Positions 1 to 9,600 of a DNA stretch of 20,748 nt are shown here, one piece after another (position 1 is the stretch's first letter; the number at the start of each line of letters is the position of its first letter). Position numbers and translations under genes: made by a program. Source of the DNA: Amoebophrya sp. AT5.2 (Eukaryota > Sar > Dinophyceae > Syndiniales > Amoebophryaceae); the NCBI GenBank assembly GCA_005223375.1, contig RXOD01004543.1, forward strand, positions 1 through 20,748. Reading direction: 5' to 3'. A model generated the notes under the pieces. That model saw only the letters and a list, made by a program, of their open reading frames with translations, was not told the origin of the DNA and searched no databases.

Positions 1-79
1 TTGTCTATTAGTATATTAATATTGCTCTATGATCTTAATAAAAGTATAAGTACTTTACACTATCACTAGGATTACTTAG
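1..79 (+). other. Probable end of an intron (5' edge of window)
   Basis: This AT-rich stretch ends in ACTATCACTAGGATTACTTAG, and the downstream reading frame is open from position 80 while a TAG closes that frame at 77-79. That is what a 3' splice site at 78-79 would look like, with an earlier exon lying outside the window. It also holds one copy of the octamer AAGTACTT (48-55). The alternative is that it is simply 5' untranslated sequence before the ATG at 134. Confidence 0.4.
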
Positions 80-133
80 GAATCAAGCAACGGATCATTC
101 CCAGGCGACTCCGAGTTTCTGTTCGACGACGAG

Positions 134-1855
134 ATGATGTACGGCGGAGACCACGACCTCTACCCGCCGTACGACTACGGCGACGACGATTTCCACTTCG
201 ACTTTGACGAGGCGGGCCCTCGGGGATTCGGACTTGACGATGCCGAGAGGGGCGATTTGGACGACGGCTCGGGCTTCGGGGCATGGGCTCCGCGTAACGA
301 GGCGGAGGAGCAGGCGGCACTCGACAACCTTCTGAGAATGATCGAAGAGAAGGACAAGCAACGTCGTGGTGCCGGGCCGGTCGTGGATCTGGATGAGGAG
401 GTGTACGGAGCTGGTGGTCCGCTTTTCCGCGGCCGCGGTGGTGCCCCGAAATTGCAGCCGGCGCGCGCGGAAGCGTGCGGCGGTGGGAAAGGAAAAGGAA
501 AAGATGCGTTCTACGCCTTGCAAGGAGCCGGCAGCGACGACGAGCAGGACTCCGACGATAATTTTTCCGACGACGAGGAACAACAACGCTACTTCGACGA
601 CTACATGATGAAGATGGAGTCGATGGGCCAGATGAACGTCATGGGCCGGCCCGCCGGCGGCAAAAATATGTTTTTGGAGGACCACGAGAACGATGAAATC
701 GATGACTTGTACAACTTCTATCCGAACGACGACGACATGGACGACTTCGACTTTGGGTCGGATCTGGATGAAGAGCCTTTGGACATGGTGAACCTGCGAC
801 TCAAGGCCAAGACGCGCCTGCGCGAGCGCGTTCTGCAGTATACGGTGATGAGCGCGGGCTTTCTCCCGCTGCTTCTGCTGCTGGAGGCGGAGGCGTGCAT
901 GGCGCAATACCTGTTCGAGGACGCGCTGCTAAACGTGCTGGCGGTGCAGCACTGCGTAAACAGCTTCGCGAAAGGAAGCATCGTGAACGAGGAAAAGCTG
1001 GTACTCCACTGCTTTGCATCGTGCAAGTAGGAATGGGGGTGAGCTGCTGAGTCCTACTAACTTTTATTCTTCCGCACTCGCACAATCTTCAACCACGGCA
1101 ACGAACATGAAATAAATCATGTCGCACAGGTTGCTCGCGGGCGCGCGATCCAAATGATTTGTGCGTATCAGCTGGGAGATCGGATGCAAGCCGTCGCTCT
1201 GAGTGAAGAACCAATCGACGTTTCTGTCCTCGGACCGTCTTTGCGAGAGCGATTCTGCGGTACGAAGGAAGTGCTGCATTTCATGCCAAAGTTCATGGCA
1301 ATGTGCGATCAAATGGCAGCCAACCAGAAGAAGTCCGCCTCTGGTTCGCATGGTGGGTCACGGGGCAAGCTGCCACAGGGAAAAAAGATTAGAACGAAAA
1401 CTGCGCCGTCCTCTACTAGGGGATCCTTCCGGAGCGGTGGCGGAAGCGGTAGATTCGGGACAGGTTCGTCCATGAAAAAGCGGTCGCTGGCACCACTCGG
1501 AGGGGTGTTTGGAAATAAAAAGAAGGACGAGACGACTTCAACCTCGACACAGAAAACGCTAGCCCCTCGGGCGCAAGGTGATAGAACAAGTTCGCTGCAC
1601 GACGAGAAACCGCAAATGAAAAGCAGCAACGCATCTGATGTTGGCTCCACAGCGGCAGAGAAGTCGTCAAACACCAGTAGTAAAAACGGGGGTGGAGGGG
1701 TGGAAGAAAGTAAATCTTTTCTGAAGCTGAACCCGACGACGGCTTCCAAAGCTTCGGTGGGAGGTGGCAAAGCAGTATTGGCTTCGTCGGGTGGCACGAA
1801 GGCAGCGATTAGCACTGTGGCCGCAACAAGGAAGAAAAAGACGAGACGATCATAA
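134..1855 (+). CDS. Hypothetical acidic protein with helical middle and Ser/Lys-rich tail (two exons)
   Basis: I do not recognise this protein. Exon 1 is 134-1000 (it may begin at 80 after a splice site, because the frame is open from 80) and exon 2 is 1130-1855, giving about 530 residues. The intron 1001-1129 starts GTACTC, contains a perfect TACTAAC branch-point sequence (1054-1060) and ends CACAG before GT; both sides are phase 0 and the junction keeps the frame. The first 200 or so residues are dominated by Asp and Glu with Tyr, Phe and Gly. The middle (about residues 220-370) is helical and hydrophobic, with Ala/Leu spacing loosely like TPR repeats, which is a guess. The last 150 residues are Ser, Lys, Gly and Thr rich and end in a basic KKKTRRS. 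An acidic/basic disordered protein of this kind could bind chromatin or RNA, but nothing here proves it. Its 3' end is followed within 5 bases by a small hairpin. Confidence 0.6.
1001..1129 (+). other. GT-AG intron with TACTAAC branch point
   Basis: This intron begins GTACTCC, carries TACTAAC at 1054-1060 followed by a pyrimidine-rich CTTTTATTCTTCCGC stretch, and ends TCGCACAG. Removing it joins ...NEEKL to VARGRAIQ in phase 0 and bypasses a TAG at 1028-1030 and a TAA at 1058-1060. The distance from branch point to acceptor (about 70 bases) is long, but no other AG lies between. Confidence 0.6.
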
Positions 1856-2712
1856 GATGCTTACTTAAATAAAGTAAGTTAGTAATGGGACAGACGAGAG
1901 ATGAAAGAGCACCATGTTCATGTTCATGCCATCATGACATCACTTTGGGCCTCGTAGGTGTTTCAGAAAATTTTGGCGACAAATGAACATTGGACGAAAA
2001 ACTAGTACTTAAGTTTCTACTTACAGAGGGCACATCCTGAACTTCATGAGAGAAAAAAAGGTTGGATTGGTGACGGAGGATCAATGTGTTTCAATATGCA
2101 TAATAAGCGCTCTGGTCGAAGAACATGAACAATTACATTCGGTCGCTCGAGGAAGGAAGGAAGGAGGAAGAGAGGAATAAGGGAAATCTAAGGCAACACT
2201 GCCGCAAGATTAACATCATCACATTCGGTCGCTCGATGATGAAAATGAAAATGCGTACTTTGGAACAAGATCCCACGTCAAATAAAAAGGCTGCACGAGT
2301 AGGCTACCTTCAACGGACCAAATCCAAATTACGCTCATGATCATTACTACGCAGAGATCACCCAAGAAACTGAAACTCCTATACACCACATCTTCGACTT
2401 CGTCTAACACTAGCTACCACATCCACGACACGTTGGACCGGAAGTTTTTGACTCTATTTTTTATATTTTTTAGCTGTGACCCATACTTGCAGTCTTGTCT
2501 TGTGACTCGTGCTCGTTGTCGTTGCCGAAATTCACTAGAAAAACACGTAGTGCGATTACGTTCGCACCCGACAACAGACACAGGAGCAGACCCACGATCT
2601 TTTTGTTTTTGAAAGAAAAATACTAGATTAAATACATAGAAGAGACGACCACAAGCAACTCGTAGAAGCAGGTGAGGCTCGAGCTCGTCCAAATAAATAT
2701 AACCAGAACAAA
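1856..2712. other. Intergenic region, no supported gene
   Basis: No convincing coding frame is present; the short open frames here are AT-rich and lack codon structure. It holds a 7-bp-arm hairpin right after the upstream stop (CTTACTT 1860-1866 with AAGTAAG 1872-1878), a tandem ATGTTC repeat near 1916, a GGAA-type microsatellite near 2149-2175 and a 16-bp direct repeat (2135-2150 and 2221-2236). The last 60 bases lead into the PDAP1-like start and are probably 5' untranslated sequence. Confidence 0.55.
2135..2236. repeat. 16-bp direct repeat, 86-bp period
   Basis: ACATTCGGTCGCTCGA occurs at 2135-2150 and again, without a mismatch, at 2221-2236. The 70 bases between start with a GGAAGGAAGGAAGG tract. 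It lies between genes and could be the trace of a tandem duplication or a target-site duplication; no terminal inverted repeats are visible. Confidence 0.75.
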
Positions 2713-3519
2713 ATGCCGCCGCAGAAGAAGGACAAGAAGAAGCAGCAGCGGTCTTATCGTGGCGTGGCTTCGTTTGACGCGGTGAAGGCCCGCAACGCTG
2801 CTGACTCGGGAGAGGGGGTCGGTGCCGACAAGAACAAGGAGCAGGAGGATGAATCGTCGTCTTCGGAGGAGGAAGAGGAGGTGAATGACCCCAACGTGTT
2901 TAAGAAGGAGAAGGGCGCGACCCTGGCGAACATCATCGACCGGCAGTCGCTCAACACCGCGCTAAACACCGACGACCAATTGGCGGGGGGACCCAGCAGG
3001 AAGCAGCGCGAGGAAATCGAGAAAGAAAAAAAGCGACGGGCGTACAACTTACTCAAACTATATTCTAAACTTTCTGTTTCTACTAATGAATCTCTTCAGG
3101 ACCAGGACGTCAGGCGCTATACCAAGAACCAGTACTAGTACTACTTCTTCGATATCAATTATGTTGATCGCAGGTACGAGAAGCTCCACCGCGAGGGCAA
3201 GACGGACGAGGCAAAGGCAGACTTGGCCCGGCTGGCCGAGATTAAGGCCCGTCGCGAGGCCGCAATCAAGGAGCGCGAAGACAAAAAGCTGGAGGAGGAA
3301 GCTAAAAAGGGTCCGCCGAAGGCCAGCACCTCGGCGTACGTGGAGGCACTAGGGGGCGAAAAGTCCCGCAAGATGCCCGGCGGAAGGAAGAAAAACGACG
3401 ACTGCGCAGACATCTACGAGGCGTACAGAACCGAAAAGAAGGCGGAAGAGGTGGACCCTGCCACGACACTGGCAGGCAGCATAGAGGCGTGCAGACTGGA
3501 AGAAGACGACTTCATGTAA
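2713..3519 (+). CDS. PDAP1: PDAP1 / HASPP28 homologue (PP28 domain phosphoprotein)
   Basis: This is the eukaryotic 28-kDa heat- and acid-stable phosphoprotein, known in animals as PDGFA-associated protein 1, a casein-kinase substrate linked to translation and stress responses. Exons 2713-3041 and 3174-3519 give 224 residues, close to the family's usual 180-200. The N-terminus is rich in Lys and ends in an acidic run (DESSSSEEEEEVNDPN, residues 55-70) that would suit casein kinase II. The family core follows: GGPSRKQREEIEKEKKRRAY (about 92-111) is joined across the intron to EKLHREGKTDEAKADLARLA, which continues with EIKARREAAIKERE. This SRKQREEIEK...GKT-EAKADLARLA pattern is the PP28 signature. 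The C-terminus from about residue 150 is a longer, charged extension ending in EEDDFM that I do not recognise. The start ATG has AAA before it. No neighbour suggests a linked function. Confidence 0.9.
3042..3173 (+). other. GT-AG intron of PDAP1-like gene, flanked by GTAC
   Basis: The 132-base intron starts GTACAACTTAC and ends TGATCGCAG, with GTAC repeated as the first four bases of the next exon. It contains a TACTAAT branch-like site, the palindrome AGTACTAGTACT (3131-3142) and an in-frame TAG. Removing it restores the conserved PP28 core exactly, so this junction is the best supported in the window. Confidence 0.85.
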
Positions 3520-4186
3520 CCCATGATACGACCATATATTTAAGAAAGCTATTGAATTGTGGTTTTCATGCGTTCGCGATCACGACTACGCAGGAGCTAG
3601 TGCTAGCAGCAGCAGCAGCAGCTGGTCGTGCGGTGGAAACAATGAAATCGATGCTTGTTGCAGCTGGTGACGTTTGACCAACTTGGTTTATTGCGAGTCT
3701 ACTTTTCTATGGAGGTCGAGAACGCCATTTGCGGGCGTTGTGATATAATGGGTACTCATGTGCAGTTGTGTGGGCTCGCTCTGTGTGTGTTCCAGTGCGA
3801 TCGTGGTGATCATGGTCGTGAAGAAATCCTGTGCCAATTTTACGTGAAATAAATCAATCAGGCAGCCCGGCGAATGAGATGACGCTGGCAGCACCTCTTC
3901 TCAATCTACAAGTGGTCATGCTCATCATGTCTCGTCTATTCAGGGCAATGCGCCGTGCGTGTATAAAGTACCTACTACGACATCGTTTCTGTTTTCCTAA
4001 ATCAATGTCAATCTGCCAGCATGTTTAGTTTGTTCTTCTAGTACAAGTACGACCTAGATAAACGTGAAATTAATACATTCTTTCATAGTGAGAGCGAAAT
4101 CCGCGATAGAGCGATTCGGTCGCGACTTGTACCAGAACTCAACTGTCAAAGAAAAACAAAAAGTGCGTTTTAAAAACGAAAGAGAA
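3520..4186. other. Intergenic region with AGC microsatellite
   Basis: This 667-base stretch has no supported gene. Open frames here (for example 3655-3852 and 3831-4028) are short, Cys/Met-rich and unlike the codon use of the neighbouring exons. It contains a perfect six-unit AGC repeat at 3605-3622 and a second AT-rich half leading to the next gene. The last 120 bases form an open frame with the next gene but contain no ATG, and are probably 5' untranslated sequence. Confidence 0.5.
3605..3622. repeat. (AGC)6 microsatellite
   Basis: Six uninterrupted AGC units sit in the gap after the PDAP1-like gene. They do not fall in a supported coding frame. Confidence 0.85.
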
Positions 4187-4540
4187 ATGACGTCTTCCTC
4201 CTCCAGCACGTCGTCGCGGTTGCTCACAGCGACAGCTGCTGCGTCGCGCGGTAGTGTTGTGACCCGAAAAGCAAGTAAGCCGAACTTCGTGCCTATCCCG
4301 CAACAGCTCGACCCGTACGGTCGCACGCATCTGTTGATGGAGAGGCAGGCCCAATCGGAGTGGGTGGCCCATCTGAAGCAGATGCGGGACTGGAACGCAC
4401 TTCCGCCTGTTGCCGCGCGCCGCACCAGTGGTCCGCTGCGGTTCTCCAGCCTGGAAGACTTCGACTCGGCGCACGACGATTACGACGCACTGCTGGACAC
4501 ATATGTCAGAAATCAGGGCCTCCAGCTGCACCAGCTATAA
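4187..4540 (+). CDS. Hypothetical 117-residue protein
   Basis: I do not recognise this family. The frame is open from 4064, but the first in-frame ATG is at 4187 in the context GAGAAATGACG, so I start there. The N-terminus is Ser/Thr-rich with scattered Arg and no acidic residue for about 45 residues, a composition that would suit a mitochondrial or other organelle targeting sequence, although Ser-rich leaders are common in this genome. The middle is hydrophilic and helical (LLMERQAQSEWVAHLKQM), and the C-terminus is acidic (FDSAHDDYDALLDTYV) and ends LQLHQL. The GC-rich codon use matches the neighbouring exons, which supports a real gene. No intron is needed, but a small unseen 3' exon cannot be excluded. 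Confidence 0.55.
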   Translation: MTSSSSSTSSRLLTATAAASRGSVVTRKASKPNFVPIPQQLDPYGRTHLLMERQAQSEWVAHLKQMRDWNALPPVAARRTSGPLRFSSLEDFDSAHDDYDALLDTYVRNQGLQLHQL

Positions 4541-4821
4541 AGATTCCTTCGCGAAAACGGCAACGGTCACGGACACTAGGTAGAAGTAGATGAGTCATTG
4601 TCCTCGCGGGGACTGAAAGACTGCTATAAATGAGTCGCGAGGAGCAGTAGATGGTGGACGAAACAAGGGCTACAACCCCGAGACTATTTGTTGTGTTACT
4701 CCGCCCTCACGCGACCCCAAACGCCCTAGCTATTTCGCAGCTGAAAAACTCAACCTGTAGCGCTAGCCCCCTGAACGAAACGCATCAGCATCGGCTGTAA
4801 CAGTAAACTAAGTGATAGCTG

Positions 4822-5373
4822 GTGCTGTGGAGGTCCCGCCATAACACAGACTACGACCATGTGTTCCACCACCGGCATGAACTACTGCTGAAGACAACAC
4901 GGCGCCCCGTCGCGTTGACGGATGGGGATGCGACTGAGCGAACAAGAAAGTGGGAGCGGACACCAGAGGACCGCCCTGCACCAGCTCCAGCACACAGAGA
5001 CGCAGCGGAGCTCCTTCATGATGGGAATCCGAGTTGTCCGACGTCTCAGCTTGGTCCAACGATGGAGTCTTCTCCTGCTGAAACGGCTGAAGGTCCGCTT
5101 CGCACCGGCAGCTCCAGCTGCAGTGCCACGGCGCTTGACGAGGAAGCGGAGCAGCAGCGTAAAGAAAGAACGCCATCCAGAGTTGTTCCTCCAACTGCCG
5201 TTCGTGCTGGAGGTGACGGCCATCAGGAGGACTTAGGAGTCACAGGGCTCCTGACACTGACTGAAGTTGCGGAAGGAGTCCAGGATGCGGAATCGGCGGC
5301 CCACCTTGGCCTTGCTGTTAGTGGGATAGGCATTGAGTCAGGTAGAAACGTCGAGCAACTTGATACTACTTAG
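4822..5373 (+). CDS. Doubtful open frame, Ala/Glu-rich hypothetical
   Basis: The frame is open for 183 residues but begins with GTG; its first in-frame ATG is at 5059 (MESSPAETAEGPL...), which would leave about 105 residues. Composition after that point is Ala, Glu, Gly and Thr rich, plausible for a disordered protein and GC-rich like the true exons. Another plus-strand frame (4922-5236) and two minus-strand frames (4808-5194, 4882-5223) overlap it, and I see no motif to choose between them. It could be an internal exon of a gene with unseen flanking exons, or non-coding. No recognisable domain. Confidence 0.25.
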   Translation: MLWRSRHNTDYDHVFHHRHELLLKTTRRPVALTDGDATERTRKWERTPEDRPAPAPAHRDAAELLHDGNPSCPTSQLGPTMESSPAETAEGPLRTGSSSCSATALDEEAEQQRKERTPSRVVPPTAVRAGGDGHQEDLGVTGLLTLTEVAEGVQDAESAAHLGLAVSGIGIESGRNVEQLDTT

Positions 5374-5530
5374 TGTTACTACTGATCCGATATTTGATTA
5401 ATGTCGTTCTCGTACAGGTACAACTACAACTTAACTGCGCGCTTATTCCTACGGGCTCACCCTAAAGAAGCAAAGCTAGCACAAAGAAAATGAATAAACA
5501 GATTATCGATGCACGAAAACATTGACATTC

Positions 5531-5749
5531 ATGACAGACCCGGTGACCGAGTACGACCTCGAGTTATTGAAGGAGGATCGGGATGCCGACTACGCGCCCA
5601 CCCCATTTTTAGATGACTCCGAATCCGGTGGCGGAATCCACTGTCGAAAGCACAAGGGGCACTGGCAAAAACGCCGACGCCAGATCGCGGGGAACGTCAA
5701 TACCAAATGGCGACGGAAGCTGGCAAAAAAGGCGGGCTGGATGCACTGA
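5531..5749 (+). CDS. Small basic hypothetical protein (72 residues)
   Basis: The frame is open from 5522 but the first ATG is at 5531. The product has an acidic first third (TEYDLELLKEDRDADYAPTP) and a strongly basic second half (CRKHKGHWQKRRRQ, KWRRKLAKKAGW), with one isolated HC-x3-H group. The basic part would suit a nuclear or nucleolar protein or a ribosome-associated peptide, but I recognise no family. The frame has GC-rich coding-like composition and the AT-rich flanks change sharply at its ends. It may equally be the last exon of a gene that includes the region near 4822-5373, which cannot be decided here. Confidence 0.45.
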   Translation: MTDPVTEYDLELLKEDRDADYAPTPFLDDSESGGGIHCRKHKGHWQKRRRQIAGNVNTKWRRKLAKKAGWMH

Positions 5750-6654
5750 GGAGTAGGAGGAGCAGAAGGCAGCATAAATATAACTACGGCACTCCCCCCG
5801 AAACCGAATATCATTATATGGGCAGGTTGTAGTGTTGACGCTCATGCGCAGCGTCTCGAGAGCTGCATACACAGAAATAGGCGGAGTGGCGGCCGTCGCC
5901 CTTCCACCTCGTCTTTTTTTACATTGATGCGCTCTCTCCACGAGCCTGTACGTGTACTTCGCATTCAATGATAATTTATCAAAATATGTGAATGTGGCAT
6001 AGAGCGTGAGTACTAGGGGAAGTAATACAACCACGGTACGACCTCGACCACGCCTGCAAGGGAGGAAGATGAAAAAGTATGCTCAAAGTCTAACTCATCT
6101 CTTCAAGGACGTCTCTGCGATTATTCGCCACTGATTGACGGATCCTGTTGCTCAATCTCAGGCTCTGCTGCTGGTCGTGTCTGCCTGAAAAAGGGGGACG
6201 ACAACCGCCATGGTGAAGAGAGCCCCGCGATGCGGGGAGGGAAACGGACAGGCTGAACAACGTGTCGTGTTCTTCTGCTTGACATTCACAACTTCAACTA
6301 ATTTGTCCACGAGAGGAATAGATACGAAAAGTACCAGCATCAATTAAGTACTACGATTCATACTGATAAGACAATATCTCGCCCCCCCCGTCACCAACAC
6401 CATGCTTCCGATAGACGATCGCATCTGTCTCCTCTGCCCGGCGACGACGCGTCTCTTAAAACGTGCGCTACGGCCTGCTCCTCTACGTTTACGTTTTTGT
6501 GGGCTAATATAAATTCGCTAAATCTTCAAGATCAAGCTGCGCCACGCGTCTGACACGAACGCGGTGAATGGAGCTGTGCTCCACCTCCTGTTGTAGTTGA
6601 CGCGGTTCGGTTCCTCGTCCTCGGTGAACGACCAGAAGCTACAAGAGGAGCAAG
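5750..6654. other. Intergenic region, no supported gene
   Basis: I see no coding region in these 905 bases; the open frames on the minus strand are low quality. It contains a GC-rich hairpin (CCCCGC 6223-6228 and GCGGGG 6232-6237, loop GAT), a C8 run near 6384 and one TAAGTACT motif at 6345-6352. The final 100 bases probably carry the promoter and 5' untranslated region of the deubiquitinase gene, but no promoter element can be named. Confidence 0.5.
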
Positions 6655-9600
6655 ATGTACGGCGGCGGGGGCGACCCACGGCGCGCGCGGTCGCGCAAGG
6701 ACAACAGGCGGGGTTGCATCGGCCTCGCGAATCTCGGCAACACGTGTTACATGAACAGTGCGCTGCAATGCTTGTCCCACTGCCAGGCCTTCCAAAAGTG
6801 GTTCCGCAAGTGCTACGAAGCCAGCTCCTCGTGCACAACAAAGGAAGAGTACGCAAAAATGGGCACACAGAAACGGCTGGTAATGCTGCTGCTTCTCGTC
6901 TGCCGGTCGCGTTTGGATTTGGTCTCCTTTATTGCTTTGATTTCCACTACTTCTGTCCCTGCAATCTTTTCCTGTGCCGGTGCTTCTCACGACGGACTAG
7001 ACAGCTTAGATACATCCTCAAACAAGACCACGACGAGGAAGATAGATAAGGGTCTCTCGAGGAGGAGGACGAGACCCGTCGATGACGGGCAGCGGCTCGC
7101 TTTCGTCGAATAAAAGAAAGACATACGTAATAAACGTATAATTGAAGAATCATGACCTTGTCCAAGCAAAAGCAAAATAACCGAAGTCGTGATATTAAAA
7201 CAAACTGCGGCAGGCGTTCGAGTTGCTCGGCGTGTTTGAGCGGTTTTGGGGCGATTCGTACGACGCCCGCGTTTGCGAACCCACCGATTTTCTTCGCAAC
7301 CTCGGCGCTCTCAACAGCATGTATCTCGGTTCGCAGCAGCACGACACGCAGGAATTTCTTCGCATGACGCTAGACGGCATACACGAGGAGCTGAAGAAGA
7401 AAGTGCCACGCAGTCCTGCAATGTACTACGCCGACGAGTACGGCCGCGGGAGCGGAACAAGCGGAGGTGGGTCGTCCTCGTCCCCCCCGGGTTGCACTGG
7501 TGGTGAGGCGGTTCGCAGATCCGCGGAGCACTACGAACTCAACTACGCCAAGGAAGTCGTCAACTCGCCGACAAAGCGGAAGGTGGACTCGAATTGTTGG
7601 ACATCAACATCATCATCCTCGAACTCTCTATTAGTGTAGACTTAAGTACCTCCTCGGGAATCGATTACACATACACCATCGAACCGATGTTGTCGGTGAA
7701 CAAGAACATCAAGAACCCCACAAAACTATTTGTGCAGGCCGTTCCGCTCCATCGCGTTTCGTCTTCGCCGCCGCCAAGCCCCCCGCGCAAGGGTACAACT
7801 ACGCGCACCACAGCGGGAAGCAGCGTGTCTTCATCTGCCCCTGGCGAACAGCAGCAGGACCAGCTCCCGGGAGGTGGATTGTATTGCGAGAGCAGCATAG
7901 TCTCCGAGGTGTTTGGCGGCTCGCTGGTGTCCACCATTACGTGCCACGAGTGCCGGACCCGGTCGAGCACCGTCGAGACCATCTTCGACATCTCCGTGCC
8001 GATTCCCAGCGAGCCGTTACCGCCGCCGCGGCTGACCTTCGAGGGGGACCACTCGCAGCAGCCAGACCACCACTCCTCGTCCTCGCTGTTTGGAGGGACC
8101 TCTTCGAGAGGAGGCAGCTCCTCCTCCAGCCGCCCCGGAACCTCCTCCGGGGTCCAGGCAGCGAGCGGATCCTCCACCGGCGCGTCCTCTTCGAGCAGGG
8201 TGCCGAATGCGGCCGGGACCATGAGCGCGTTCTTCGGGAGCGTGTCAAAAAACATCAGCAACCTGTTCTACGATCGCGGCATCTCCCTGGACGACTGCCT
8301 GCGGAAGTTCTGCGAGCCGGAGCAGCTCAGCGGGAGCGAGCAGTACGACTGCGAGACGTGCAAAAAGAAGTGTAACGGGGAGAAGATCCTGTACCTGCGC
8401 GACCTGCCCGAGGTCCTCGCGGTGCACCTGAAGCGCTTCCGCTACGACCAGGGCTGGTTCGGCAACAAAAACACAAAGCCGGTCAACTTCCCCATCGACA
8501 AGCTAGACATGGCGCAGCACCTGGACCCGGCACTCAAGCACGGCGGAACAAGCCACAACGGATTTACGCCCTCGACTTCCTCCACATCCGGCTCCTCTTC
8601 GCGATCCTGGATGGGCTACGGCGGGACCGCCTCGAGAAGCACCACGAGCAGGGCAGCGGGTGTTACCCTCAACGCGGCCGCGAGTAAAAATAAAGTCGAC
8701 AAAGGGGGTTCATCAAGCACGCACTACCGCCTCATCGGGCTCATCCAGCACTCGGGAAACATGGGGGGTGGGCATTACATCGCGTACTGCCGGCACGCGA
8801 AACGCCCCGACGAGTGGTACGAGTTCGACGACGCCCGTATGTAGGGAAAAAGTGAACAAACGATGTCCGCTCTTATTTTGAATCTGTTGTATCCGTTTCA
8901 TCTTTCCTGCTGCTGCTGGACTAGCAGTTTATACTACTACTTGTACTTGGACTTGTTGGCATACTAGGCCGGCTAACATCGTCTTTTCGGCGGCCACGAT
9001 CGAAGAACATCAGTTTGGTGTACATCTTTAGCATCATAGTACAGCGGACATTGATTGTTCTCTAGCCGTGATTCCGTGCGTGTCCGCCGCCACGGAGGAC
9101 CAGGTGCGGAACGCGGAGCCGTACGTATTGTTTTACCAGCGGATGCCGCAAACCGACGACTTGTCCCCGATCCGGGAGGAGGAAAGGCGGAAACTGAAAA
9201 TGAGCTACAAGTTCTACCAGAGAAAATTCATGGAGATCATAGCCGGCAGCGGAGGTGGTCGGGGCGGAGGCGGCGGGTCACTCCTGGGGGACTTGTACGG
9301 AAACCCAGGACCTGTGCTAAGCAGATGAAAATGTACTAATACTGAGTTTCAAAAATAAGATGCGGCCGAGGACCTGGAGCATTTGCTGTAGAAGTGGCAT
9401 GCAGCTAAGATTTTTTTACGATCGTCAGAGCCAGTTCCTTAGCGTAGGCCGCGTCAAGGTCAAGCAACCTTTACCTTACGGACCGCCTTGGTGGCCCCTT
9501 CTCGCAGACGCAGGATCAGCTGACGGAATGAGTACTACATGTAAGTCAGTGCGACACCGTCGATGAGGAGCCCAGATATTGAAACGACCACGGAGCCGGC

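Noticed and set aside
95..907. 270-codon minus-strand open frame rich in Val, His and Leu
   Set aside because: It is the antisense shadow of the Asp/Glu-rich exon: GAC and GAG codons read in reverse give GTC and CTC. There is no independent support.
8835..9069. CCGT at both ends of deubiquitinase intron 3 as an insertion repeat
   Set aside because: Removal between these copies (231 bases) breaks the frame; only the GT-AG choice (229 bases) restores the conserved end of the domain.
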